A stretch of 33,726 nt of DNA from an uncultured beta proteobacterium. Its GTDB lineage: Bacteria > Pseudomonadota > Gammaproteobacteria > Burkholderiales > Burkholderiaceae_C. The notes under the pieces were generated by a model. The model did not search any database. It saw only the letters and a program-made list of their open reading frames with translations, and was not told the DNA's origin. The position numbers and the translations under genes are program-made. The stretch is taken from assembly GCA_903830985.1 (NCBI GenBank), contig CAIKVZ010000155.1, positions 1 to 33,726 of the forward strand, read 5' to 3'. Positions 26,109 to 33,712 of the stretch are shown here, piece by piece; position 1 is the stretch's first letter, and every line of letters begins with the position of its first letter.

Positions 26109-26807
26109 ATGCACTCACGCCAAAAATTGTTCCTCACGACCGCCTTCATCGTGGTCGTATGGCAACTGCCCTATGGCCGTGAATTGCTGTACCCACTGTC
26201 CTTGGTCGCCACCTTTGCGCATGAACTCGGGCACGGAATGACGGCACTGTTTTGCGGCGCGGAGTTTGAAAGTCTGGTGCTGTACGCCGACGGGTCCGGG
26301 CTCGCCACCTGGAACGGCAATCCCGGTCGACTCGCCACAGCGGCGATCGCCAGCGGCGGTCTGGTGGGGCCCACGGTGGCAGGCGTTGCGCTGCTGCTGT
26401 TTTCCGGTTCGCCCCAACATGCCAGACGCGTGCTCGGCGTACTGGGTATTTTGGTGGTGCTGTCCATAGTCCTGTGGGTACGCAATCCCTTCGGCATCCT
26501 CTTCATGCTGGGCGTGGCAGCGGTGTGTGGTCTTGCGTCCCGCAAGTTTGGCGACCGTACCGCATCATTCTTGCTGCACGTCGTGGCCGTGACCCTGTGC
26601 CTGTCCTGGTTCTCGGACATTGGCTACATGTTTTCGTCACACGCCATCGTCGGTGGGCGTTCCATGCCGTCCGACAGCGCACACATCGCGCAGGCACTGT
26701 GGCTTCCCTTCTGGTTCTGGGGCGCTTTGATCGCGGTCTTTTCACTGGCCTTGACAACGCTGGGCATCTGGTTTGTCAGCCGGGATACCGCCGCCGCTTC
26801 GCCCTGA
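26109..26807 (+). CDS. M50B-like membrane metallopeptidase
   Basis: Predicted polytopic inner-membrane zinc protease, 232 residues, typical of the peptidase M50B-like group. The zinc motif H38-ELGH42 (HExxH) lies at the end of a hydrophobic helix (LLYPLSLVATFAHELGHG). Several further TM helices follow: TAAIASGGLVGPTVAGVALLL, VLGILVVLSIVLW, FGILFMLGVAAVCGL and the last around WFWGALIAVFSLALTTLGI. The third zinc ligand normally sits in an NxxPxxxLDG-type motif, which I could not identify; the SDIGYMFSSHAI segment is in roughly the right place. Related proteases cleave membrane-bound substrates. The ATG at 26109 follows CAGGG; the in-frame extension to 25929 is not protein-like. First gene of the envelope cluster; the next gene starts 97 bp downstream. 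Confidence 0.82.
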   Translation: MHSRQKLFLTTAFIVVVWQLPYGRELLYPLSLVATFAHELGHGMTALFCGAEFESLVLYADGSGLATWNGNPGRLATAAIASGGLVGPTVAGVALLLFSGSPQHARRVLGVLGILVVLSIVLWVRNPFGILFMLGVAAVCGLASRKFGDRTASFLLHVVAVTLCLSWFSDIGYMFSSHAIVGGRSMPSDSAHIAQALWLPFWFWGALIAVFSLALTTLGIWFVSRDTAAASP

Positions 26808-26904
26808 CTGGATCTCGAAACGTCTTGCCCTTGCCGTGGCCAAGGTGGCTATTGACGCTTCGGCAAGCGCTACACTCATGTCGGATTTTGCAACTTCAAG
26901 CACC

Positions 26905-27723
26905 ATGAAAACCTTAAAAATCGTTCTGATTGCGCTGCTGGCGCTGCCCGTCCTGTCGTTCGCAAAGGATGAGCCAAAGTTTTCTGGCGGCTTTTCTTCG
27001 GGGAAATCGACTTCCACGACAAAGTCCCAATCCACCAGCGCCACGCCCAAGCCAGCAAAGAAAGAGGCCAGCCCAGCCCAGAATGCCAACGCGGCAGGCA
27101 CAGGCAAGACGTCGTTCGGTTCCTTTGGCGGCGCGAAAGCCGCCAAAGATGCGACAGCGCCCGCAACACCGGCGGCGACGCCCGCAGCTGCGACCAAGAG
27201 TGGCGCCGCACCGGCCCCCGCGAAGTCAGCGCTGACCCAGAGCCTGGACAAGAACTCGGCCCAGACCAATGCCTTGAAGACGCTGGACGCGCGCAATGCC
27301 CAAAAGGCGGCCGTCGGCGTTGCCAGCACGGCGCCGCCCGGCCCCAATGTGAGCCCTGCCGTGCCGATGGCGCCGCCACCCGCGCCACCGCCGCAGGTGG
27401 TCTACCAAAATGCGCCGTCTTCAGGCTGGAGCAGAGGCATCATGGGCTTTCTCCTGGGCAACTCCATGAGCAGCAACGCGCGCTCCTACAACAATCACAA
27501 CAACGGCTACAACCAGTCCAATAGCGGCTACAACCAGCCAAACAGCACCGCCACCGGTTCAGCGTCCGACGTGGCAGAGGTGGAACCCAAGGGATCGTCG
27601 TTCCTTAGGGTCCTTGCGTGGCTGCTCATTCTGGGCAGCATCGGCGGCCTGATCTGGTATCTCGTGAAGCGCTCAAGCGCCAATGCTGCTGCGGCAGCGG
27701 CCAAAAGGAACTATTCGCTATGA
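26905..27723 (+). CDS. Exported low-complexity protein with C-terminal membrane anchor
   Basis: No family recognised. The 272-residue product has a clear signal peptide (residues 1-20, ending LSFA). A long Ala/Pro/Ser/Thr/Lys-rich region follows (about 25-165), containing GSFGGAKAAKD and the more ordered LKTLDARNAQKAA (about 128-140). A proline stretch (PPPAPPPQ) comes next, then WSRGIMGFLLGNSM, an Asn/Tyr/Ser-rich repeat (NGYNQSNSGYNQPNS), and one TM helix at about 236-254 (VLAWLLILGSIGGLIWYL) followed by a short basic tail. The expected topology is a periplasmic domain anchored by the C-terminal helix. ATG 26905 was chosen because it gives a clean signal peptide; an in-frame ATG at 26878 exists. 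It overlaps the DUF2491 gene by 4 bp, indicating tight co-expression. Confidence 0.75.
   Translation: MKTLKIVLIALLALPVLSFAKDEPKFSGGFSSGKSTSTTKSQSTSATPKPAKKEASPAQNANAAGTGKTSFGSFGGAKAAKDATAPATPAATPAAATKSGAAPAPAKSALTQSLDKNSAQTNALKTLDARNAQKAAVGVASTAPPGPNVSPAVPMAPPPAPPPQVVYQNAPSSGWSRGIMGFLLGNSMSSNARSYNNHNNGYNQSNSGYNQPNSTATGSASDVAEVEPKGSSFLRVLAWLLILGSIGGLIWYLVKRSSANAAAAAAKRNYSL
27502..27543 (+). repeat. 21-bp tandem repeat inside the anchored low-complexity protein gene
   Basis: Two adjacent 21-bp units (27502-27522 and 27523-27543) share the core CGGCTACAACCAG and encode NGYNQSN and SGYNQPN. The unit length is a multiple of three, so copy-number change would preserve the frame. Confidence 0.6.
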
Positions 27724-28523
27724 GTTGGAAAGACGCATTCAAATACGCAAAAGGCGTTGCCGGCAACCATGGCGTTGAGGCCGCCCAGAAGGACGCACGC
27801 TCCGACGACGGACTGCCCTTGGGAGGACGCATCGGAGGCATGATCAAGATGCAGATGTCGCCCTTCATACGCGCCAGCGCCAGCGGCTCGCTCATTACCA
27901 CGCCGGCCACGCCCGACGCACTGATCCGCGCCGTGTCGCGCGTCAGGCTGAACCTGGGCGGGAAGCTTTACCGCTACTACCTTGCCACAGGAGACGACGA
28001 CGCCGAACAGGAGCGCTTTCTCCAACTCTATGTGAATGAAAAAGGCGAAGTGGCAGAGACACTCTATTGCACGCGCCTGACGCGCATCATTCCGCAAAGC
28101 GAGGAGGAGCAGGACGCATTCACCGGCGAGGGCGGCGCCGGCCTGGGCGAGAAGACCTATTCGCTTTGGAAAGAGCAGCTGGCGGGCCTGGGCTGGAGCG
28201 CGGCCGCGTTGCAGGATATCTTCGGCGATGAGGACAGCATCAACTACAGCCGCGATGCCGGCGACCCCGCCGACGATTTTGTCGCGCCATTCACTGGCAC
28301 CGAGACGCGCGTGGACGACGCCATCGGCGAACACGGCTTGAAGCAGGAGATCTATTTCATGCCCTATGTCAGAAATTTCGGCGCTACGAATGACGGCACC
28401 GAGTATCTTCTGATCAGCACCGAGATCGTCGAAAGCCAGGATGGCGACCCCGCCAAGCGGGCCATCCACGTGGATTTCATGATCGGACTTCCCCTGGAAA
28501 AGGAGCGGCTCTCGGTCCAGTGA
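27720..28523 (+). CDS. DUF2491 (YjfK) family protein
   Basis: Soluble protein of 267 residues matching the DUF2491/YjfK pattern: LPLGGRIGG near the N-terminus, RLNLGGKLYRYYLATGDDDAEQERFLQLYVNEKGEV in the middle, then LFPKR-like SYSLWKEQ-type sequence, and EYLLISTEIVES near the C-terminus. The biochemical function is unknown. In E. coli, yjfK lies in the yjfIJKLMC cluster with a PspA/IM30 homologue (YjfJ) and membrane proteins. That parallels the present order of an anchored protein, DUF2491 and a coiled-coil protein. Its ATG overlaps the preceding stop (27720-27723). No signal peptide or TM segment is visible. The family call is fairly firm; the envelope-stress role is an inference from context. 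Confidence 0.78.
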   Translation: MSWKDAFKYAKGVAGNHGVEAAQKDARSDDGLPLGGRIGGMIKMQMSPFIRASASGSLITTPATPDALIRAVSRVRLNLGGKLYRYYLATGDDDAEQERFLQLYVNEKGEVAETLYCTRLTRIIPQSEEEQDAFTGEGGAGLGEKTYSLWKEQLAGLGWSAAALQDIFGDEDSINYSRDAGDPADDFVAPFTGTETRVDDAIGEHGLKQEIYFMPYVRNFGATNDGTEYLLISTEIVESQDGDPAKRAIHVDFMIGLPLEKERLSVQ

Positions 28524-28578
28524 GTTTGCAATAATTTTGTCGGTTTTTTCTTTCAACAGTAACAAGGAATGAAAAGCA

Positions 28579-29343
28579 ATGGGTAACTTAAGTGGATGGG
28601 GCCTGACAGGCCGATTGATTTCCAAGCATTTCGGCGCCCTTGGCGACAAGGTGTCCGAGGCGATTGCCAACTTCGACCCTGAAACCGCGACGCAGGCCGA
28701 CCGCGACCGGATTCAGGACACGCTGCGCAGCACGGCGCAAAAGCTGGCGGCGGCACGTGCCTCTTTCGACAAGGAACACGCCGACGTGGTCCAGCTGCAA
28801 AAGCTGCTGGCCTCCGATGAAAAGGCCACCGAGACGCTGGCGGCGCGACTGCAGGCCGGCACCATCAGCGAGGCCGCTGTCACCATGTTCTGCGACGAGC
28901 TGGAGGCCAACAAGGCCAAGCTCCCGGAAGAGATTCAGCAGGAAGCCGATGCCAAGTCCTACATGGACGAACTGCAGCAGATCGTCGACGCCTTCTCCAA
29001 GCAGCTGACAGACTTTGACGCTGTGGCCAAGAAAGCCATGCAGCAACTCGCCAGCGCCAACGCGCAAAAAGACCTGCAGGAAATGCGCTCCCAACGCCAG
29101 AGCGAACTCGATGGCCTGAAGAGCCTGGGCGGCCATTCGACCGCGCTGGACGCGCTGACTCGACGTGCGCAGACTGTCAGCAATGAGGCTGCCGGCTTGA
29201 AGATTCTGACCGATATCAATCAAAAGCCCATCGACCAGGCGGCAGAGATCGCGGCCATCCGCAAGTCCGTGTCCGAAGCCGACACCGCCGGTGAGTCCAC
29301 GCTGGAGCGGCTCAAGCGCCTGTCGGCCAAACCGACAGCCTGA
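28579..29343 (+). CDS. Coiled-coil protein, possibly PspA/IM30-like
   Basis: A 254-residue protein not recognised as a named family. It starts with a short amphipathic segment (NLSGWGLTGRLISKHFGALGDKVSEAIANF) and is then almost wholly helical with heptad-like spacing (about 40-200). Clear stretches are LRSTAQKLAAARASFDKEHADVVQLQKLL and ELQQIVDAFSKQLTDFDAVAKKAMQQLASANAQKDLQEM. A separate C-terminal helix pair includes LTDINQKPIDQAAEIAAIRKSV. No membrane segment is visible. An N-terminal amphipathic helix plus a long hairpin coiled coil is the PspA/IM30 design. With the DUF2491 neighbour this suggests a membrane-binding stress protein, but sequence identity to PspA is not obvious. The ribosome-binding site AAGGA precedes ATG 28579. 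It follows DUF2491 by 55 bp. Confidence 0.72.
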   Translation: MGNLSGWGLTGRLISKHFGALGDKVSEAIANFDPETATQADRDRIQDTLRSTAQKLAAARASFDKEHADVVQLQKLLASDEKATETLAARLQAGTISEAAVTMFCDELEANKAKLPEEIQQEADAKSYMDELQQIVDAFSKQLTDFDAVAKKAMQQLASANAQKDLQEMRSQRQSELDGLKSLGGHSTALDALTRRAQTVSNEAAGLKILTDINQKPIDQAAEIAAIRKSVSEADTAGESTLERLKRLSAKPTA

Positions 29344-29385
29344 GCGCGGTCGCGGTCGCGGTATGCCTCGGCACTCGCGCCATGA

Positions 29386-29622
29386 CAGCCCCGCGGTGCT
29401 GGGTACGCCGGGACGAATTTTGGCGGCCTCCATTCCGCTTCTGATGCTATCCGCAGCGATCGCCCAAGCACCCCTGGCCACGGTGTCTTGGGCGGATTTG
29501 CAGCCGCAGAGTTGATACGACATGAAGGCCGCTATCGCGTGCGCTGGGCTGATGGCATTCTTAACGTGGTGTCCTCGCATGACTGGAAAATACCTGCTGA
29601 TGGTGTCGGGCGCAATCTGTAG
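29386..29622 (+). other. Coding-like open frame without ATG, possible gene remnant or small TTG-start gene
   Basis: Between the coiled-coil and patatin genes one frame stays open from 29386 to the TAG at 29620-29622 and reads like protein, ending HEGRYRVRWADGILNVVSSH then DWKIPADGVGRNL. No ATG or GTG start exists; TTG 29488 would give 44 residues. A second frame holds an ATG-started 50-codon ORF (29363-29515) with a signal-peptide-like stretch (LLMLSAAIAQA). The two frames together could be the broken remains of a small exported protein. A hexamer CGCGGT is repeated three times just before (29345-29362). Confidence 0.3.
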
Positions 29623-31012
29623 AAATTTCCTCTTATTGGGTTTGCTCTACGCCCTGGCTGGCTGCGCTGTATCGGTCCACAACCTGCCCACCAATGTGCC
29701 CTTGACGGCAACAGCACCGGTCCAACCGGGACCTGCCAAAAACATCGCCGGGGCGAATCTGGTCGCACTGTCGTTTTCCGGCGGCGGGATGCGCGCTGCA
29801 GCGTTTTCATTTGGCGTGCTCAAGGCGCTGGATGCATCGAGCCGTCCCGGCATGGACGTGCTGGGCGATGTGACCCTGATCTCCAGTGTGTCTGGAGGCT
29901 CGCTCACAGCGGCCTACTATGGGCTGCATGGTCGGGACACTCTGTCGACGTTTCGTGAAAAGGTTCTCCTGCGCGACATGGAGGGGCACATGCGCTTGTC
30001 GGCTCTGGCGCCCGACAACTTCCTGCGGATGCTTTCGGGCGGACTGAATGACCACACCAACCTGGTCAACTGGCTTGACAAAGAAGTGTTTGAAGGAGCG
30101 ACGTTCTCCGATATCTACGCCAGACGAAAACCCGATATCTGGATCAACGCCAGCGATCTTTATCACCGCACGCCATTCCCCTTTATTCCGCCCCTGTTCC
30201 ATGCACTGTGCAGTGACATTACGCGCTTCAGTGTGGCCGAAGCGGTGTCTGCATCCATGGCGGTACCCCTGGTCTTTTCGCCCATCGTCCTCAAGACTTA
30301 TCCCGAGGGCTGCCCTGTTGCCGTCGATCCCTGGGTCGATCGTGTCTTGGCCGGGCCGACAGTATCCAAGACAGTGCAGGCCTCAGCCCAGGCGATGCAG
30401 GATTACCGTGACCCGACTCGAATGCGTTACGTGAAGTTGGTGGACGGCGGAGTCACCGACAACTATGGGTTGGCAAGTATTCTTCTCAGCCGTGGTGTTT
30501 CGCGCACGTCATATGGGCCCTTGACGGCGCGCGATGCCGTGAATCTGCGGCGCATGTTATTCCTTGTCGTGGATGCGGGCCGCAGCCCCAGTGGCGATTG
30601 GGTGTTTGATCCGAGTGGTCCCTCCGGACTCGACACGGCCTTGGCGGCGACGGATTCTGCGATTGACTCTGCAGCGCGCATCGGCTTTGACGCATTTCGA
30701 AGCATGATGCTCGAGTGGGAGAAAACCGTTGTGGAATTTCGCTGCAGCCTGACTCCATCAGAGTTGCTGCAACTGCGCGGATCAGCCGACGGCTGGAACT
30801 GTCGGGATGTGCAATTTCACTTTGGATTGGTTTCCTTCTCCAGTTTTGGAAAACAGCGCGAGGCCAAGCTCAGTGCCATCCCAACACGCTTGAGCCTGCG
30901 GCTTTCGGAAATCGACGAGGCAATTCAAGCGGGCGTGGAAGCGACTTTGGGAAATTCGACACTCAAGTCCTACATCGATTCCGCGCAAAATTCTGCCGGT
31001 TCGCGCCCATGA
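29579..31012 (+). CDS. Patatin-like phospholipase, predicted lipoprotein
   Basis: Predicted lipid acyl hydrolase with a Ser-Asp dyad. From ATG 29579 it is 477 residues. A lipoprotein signal ends in LLYALAGC (Cys 29), so it is exported and membrane-anchored. The patatin oxyanion motif SGGGMRA is at 67-73, the nucleophile S105 is in SSVSGGS and the catalytic D289 is in VDGGVTDN. All key residues are intact. A domain after the DGG motif includes the FRSMMLEWEKTV segment and an LSEIDEAIQAGVEATL helix near the end. The start is uncertain: ATG 29600 gives a tighter 22-residue signal with GGAAAA upstream, and ATG 29522 is also in frame. It follows the coiled-coil gene in the same direction and converges with the zinc-ribbon gene 92 bp downstream. 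Phospholipase activity on envelope lipids is likely; the exact substrate is unknown. Confidence 0.87.
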   Translation: MTGKYLLMVSGAICRNFLLLGLLYALAGCAVSVHNLPTNVPLTATAPVQPGPAKNIAGANLVALSFSGGGMRAAAFSFGVLKALDASSRPGMDVLGDVTLISSVSGGSLTAAYYGLHGRDTLSTFREKVLLRDMEGHMRLSALAPDNFLRMLSGGLNDHTNLVNWLDKEVFEGATFSDIYARRKPDIWINASDLYHRTPFPFIPPLFHALCSDITRFSVAEAVSASMAVPLVFSPIVLKTYPEGCPVAVDPWVDRVLAGPTVSKTVQASAQAMQDYRDPTRMRYVKLVDGGVTDNYGLASILLSRGVSRTSYGPLTARDAVNLRRMLFLVVDAGRSPSGDWVFDPSGPSGLDTALAATDSAIDSAARIGFDAFRSMMLEWEKTVVEFRCSLTPSELLQLRGSADGWNCRDVQFHFGLVSFSSFGKQREAKLSAIPTRLSLRLSEIDEAIQAGVEATLGNSTLKSYIDSAQNSAGSRP

Positions 31013-31066
31013 TGCTGGCCGCGGCGCGGCAAGACGGTGACAGCAGGCTGAAACGCACTGAACACG

Positions 31067-31078
31067 GCGCAGCTGCGC
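31067..31078. repeat. 12-bp palindrome in the convergent gap
   Basis: GCGCAGCTGCGC is a perfect palindrome in the 92-bp gap between the convergent patatin and zinc-ribbon genes. It may help transcript termination, but no T-run lies on either side. Confidence 0.35.
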
Positions 31079-31104
31079 GTCGCCGCAGCGCAGGCTGCCG
31101 ACGC

Positions 31105-33477
31105 TCAGCGCGTTTGCGCCTCACGCAGCCCTGCCACCGCTGCAATCTGCAGGTAGCGCCGCGCTGCCGCAGCGTCCCTTCTGACGCCTTGACCCTTTGC
31201 AAAGCGCTCGCCCAGCACCAATGCCGCACGGGCGTGGCGTTGATCGGCGGCCTGCGTCAGCGTCTGTAGGCCGCGCTTCAGGTCATAGGCCGGACCGCGC
31301 TCTTCGAGGTAGATACCCGCCTCCCAGAAGCGGGCCTCGACCACGCCGCGTTCGGCCGCCTGATGCAAATCGGCCACGGCGCCCCGTACCGCGTCGGGTT
31401 TGGCGTCCTGGTTCAGCACATGGACCGCTTTCGCTGCCTGCCATAGGGAATCTTTTCCCGCCGGCGCACTGCCCTTGTCCAGCCACTTGCCCGCCGCTGC
31501 CACGTCCTTGGCCGTGCCCCCGGCACCCAGCAACAGTTGCCAGGCCAAAATCAGCTGGGCACGCCCGTCGCCGGCCTCGGCCCGGCTGGCCAGCAGCTTG
31601 GCGGATGGATAGGAGCGCTGACGCAAGTCAGCCGAACTCTGGGCAAACCATTGGTCAAGCAACTGATTCGCCTGCCCCAATTCACGCAGTTCAGCCTGGT
31701 GGTTGCGCACGAAGGGCAAAAGCTGAACACCCGTCATGGCCAGCCATACCGCCATCGTCGCACCCATGGCCATGCCGAGACGCCAGCGCCTGACACTGCC
31801 ATTGGCCCTGAGTTGAGCCACCACGCGCAGACCGAACACCGTCGAAAAATGTCGTGCGATGCGGCGCCGCGTCAACCACTCCAGGACAGCCCACGCCGTG
31901 GCTGCTGCGCCCAGACTCCACGGGCCTGCTGACCAGAAGCCGGAAGCAGGCCAGCCCAAGCCCGACAACAGCCCGGCACACAACATGGTCAGCGCCATCA
32001 GGTAGAGCGCGGGCGCGGACAACTCGGCCCCATAGAGGCGCGCCAGCGCAGCGCGCACGGCGGCGCTGGCACGCTCGACATAGGCCGAGTCGACCAGGCC
32101 ATGGAACTGCGCCTGCACCTGTTGGGCCGCCTCCTGCGGCGTGCCCTTGCTGTCGGCCACGCTCTCGGCAATCAGCATATTGAGTTCGGAGCGCAGGAAG
32201 TCGGCTGTGCTGTCGAGCAGTTCGCTGCCACCCGCACGGCGCCAGCGTGAGGCCGCGACCACCTTCTGCTCCAGGGCTGCGAGGTCATCGGCCAGCAGAT
32301 GACCGGCGATGTTCTCCAGGCTGAACACCTTGGGCTCGGGGCCAAAGCCGTGGATCACGAAATCGTGCTGCAGCGCCCGGATGCCGGCGCGCCGCACATC
32401 CAGCCGCAGACGGTGGCGCGTCTGTACGCCGCTTTGGGAAATCTCGTGCTGCACGTCGAGCAGCGCGCCCAGAGCGGGCAGGTCTTCTGGCGGCAGCTTG
32501 TCGTGCACCAGTGCCAGCAGCGCTTCATCGGAGCTGAAAACGCCCAGCGTCTCGCTTCGCTCCAGCTCGGCCTGAATCGTGCCCCAGACGTATTGAATGC
32601 CGCTGGCCCGGCAGGCCTGGCAGTCGACCCTTCCGGTCGTGCGGCAAGGGCTGCAGTTGATACGCCCGGTCCCATTACAACCGCCGTCGCAGCGTATCTT
32701 GCCCTGATAGTCACAGGCGTTGCATGGCAGCTTGCCGCTGCCGGAACAGTTATGACACCGGCCCTGTTGCGTTCCGTGCACAGTGACCCAGCTGTTGCTC
32801 TGGCTGTTCCAGACCTGGTTGCTGACATGCTCAGTTCGTTGACCGGATCCGCCACAAGTGCCGCAGTTCACCTTCTTGTTTCCGTGGCAGCTGTAGCAAA
32901 ATTTCTTGCCCGAGCCACCGCACCCGTTGCAGTTGTTCGAGCCCACACCGCCGCAGTTGCCACAGGTCACCTGGCAGGCGCCGCCGCAGTTGCTACAGGT
33001 GTGCTCAAAACCCACGGCGCCGGGTGATGTCAGGAAGGCCGACCCGGGACTCATCAGACGCCGGTAGCTGCCTGCATCCGCATCCACCCAGGCTTTGATC
33101 GCCTGGGGCGCCTGCGACCGGGCCAGCAACAGGCGCCGCTGCAGTTCGGCCTGAAAGGCCGCCTGCCCGTTCACGCGGTCCGTGCCGACAGACAGCCCCG
33201 CCGGGCCACTGCGCTCATCGGTATCGAAACTGGCCTGTTGCGAGAGTGTCAACTCCAGCGCCACGTCAAATGATTGCTCGGGCTCGGTCTCGTGCAAGTC
33301 ACGGCCATCAAAACGGGTGACTGGCTCCAGATGCGCCGCCACGACCGCGCACACCCGGCCCACAGGCAGCGGCGCTGCCTCTGCCGCTGCGCCGACATGC
33401 GGCGGGGTGGGCGAACTGGCCGGGTTCAAACCCTCGGGATTGACGGCGACGGGTGCTGGGGCTGTATCGGGTGTCAT
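31105..33477 (-). CDS. Membrane protein with DnaJ-like cysteine-rich domain and Sel1-like repeats
   Basis: Unusual 790-residue multidomain protein. Residues 1-160 form a Pro/Ala-rich start and a globular region. Residues 161-289 hold 21 cysteines in ten CxxC or CxxxC units with DnaJ-type Gly spacing (C172GNCGGVG, C183NGCGGSG, C205GTCGGSG, C241HNCSGSG and others), interrupted by a 28-residue polar insert at 213-240. This should fold into about five zinc centres. A soluble region follows (300-480), then hydrophobic segments at about 488-507, 517-535 and 567-588. The C-terminus (about 629-790) has three Sel1-like repeats of helical-hairpin type, for example ARAALVLGERFAKGQGVRRDAAAARRYLQIAA. There is no J domain, so it is not DnaJ. 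Zinc-ribbon and Sel1 domains both bind proteins, suggesting a membrane scaffold or adaptor. The ATG at 33477 has no clear Shine-Dalgarno. Confidence 0.82.
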   Translation of the reverse strand: MTPDTAPAPVAVNPEGLNPASSPTPPHVGAAAEAAPLPVGRVCAVVAAHLEPVTRFDGRDLHETEPEQSFDVALELTLSQQASFDTDERSGPAGLSVGTDRVNGQAAFQAELQRRLLLARSQAPQAIKAWVDADAGSYRRLMSPGSAFLTSPGAVGFEHTCSNCGGACQVTCGNCGGVGSNNCNGCGGSGKKFCYSCHGNKKVNCGTCGGSGQRTEHVSNQVWNSQSNSWVTVHGTQQGRCHNCSGSGKLPCNACDYQGKIRCDGGCNGTGRINCSPCRTTGRVDCQACRASGIQYVWGTIQAELERSETLGVFSSDEALLALVHDKLPPEDLPALGALLDVQHEISQSGVQTRHRLRLDVRRAGIRALQHDFVIHGFGPEPKVFSLENIAGHLLADDLAALEQKVVAASRWRRAGGSELLDSTADFLRSELNMLIAESVADSKGTPQEAAQQVQAQFHGLVDSAYVERASAAVRAALARLYGAELSAPALYLMALTMLCAGLLSGLGWPASGFWSAGPWSLGAAATAWAVLEWLTRRRIARHFSTVFGLRVVAQLRANGSVRRWRLGMAMGATMAVWLAMTGVQLLPFVRNHQAELRELGQANQLLDQWFAQSSADLRQRSYPSAKLLASRAEAGDGRAQLILAWQLLLGAGGTAKDVAAAGKWLDKGSAPAGKDSLWQAAKAVHVLNQDAKPDAVRGAVADLHQAAERGVVEARFWEAGIYLEERGPAYDLKRGLQTLTQAADQRHARAALVLGERFAKGQGVRRDAAAARRYLQIAAVAGLREAQTR

Positions 33478-33522
33478 CAGGGGCGTCTCATGAGTTCACA
33501 AAAAGTTTGCGGCGTGCCGTCA

Positions 33523-33550
33523 ATGAAGAAGGCCTTCATGCCTTCTTCAT
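33523..33550. repeat. Inverted repeat upstream of the zinc-ribbon membrane protein gene
   Basis: ATGAAGAAGG (33523-33532) and CCTTCTTCAT (33541-33550) are perfect 10-bp inverted copies around an 8-nt loop, 45 bp from the start codon of the minus-strand gene. It could be an operator or a leader hairpin. Confidence 0.5.
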
Positions 33551-33596
33551 GGCTTCAAATGTGTGTATCAAATCTGACTCGACTTCGATTGCGGCG

Positions 33597-33624
33597 GGCA
33601 GATGCCGGGAAGCCCGAATCTGCC
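33597..33624. repeat. Imperfect hairpin in the right-end intergenic region
   Basis: GGCAGAT (33597-33603) plus CGGG (33606-33609) pair with CCCG (33613-33616) plus ATCTGCC (33618-33624). This gives an 11-bp stem with one small bulge and a 3-nt loop. It has no T-tract on either strand. Confidence 0.4.
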
Positions 33625-33673
33625 TGTTCGCCAGCCAAAGGAGCGGCACTCGTCAATAGGCCAAGGCGCTCAG

Positions 33674-33712
33674 AAAAGACAAAAGGGTTGGCAGAAATTC
33701 TTCTGCCAACCC
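33674..33712 (-). terminator. Rho-independent terminator for a minus-strand gene right of the window
   Basis: GGGTTGGCAGAA (33685-33696) and TTCTGCCAACCC (33701-33712) form a perfect 12-bp stem with a 4-nt loop. Reading the minus strand, the stem is followed at once by TTTTGTCTTTTC, a good T-tract. It would end transcription coming from beyond 33726 toward the zinc-ribbon gene and insulate that gene. The plus strand has only a weak T-run. Confidence 0.75.

Noticed and set aside
31105-33477. Annotation of the Cys-rich protein as the chaperone DnaJ
   Set aside because: There is no J domain or HPD motif, and it has membrane segments and Sel1-like repeats absent from DnaJ.
33453-33659. 68-codon plus-strand ORF at the right end
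   Set aside because: It overlaps the start of the zinc-ribbon gene and three hairpins, and has no ribosome-binding site or protein-like pattern.
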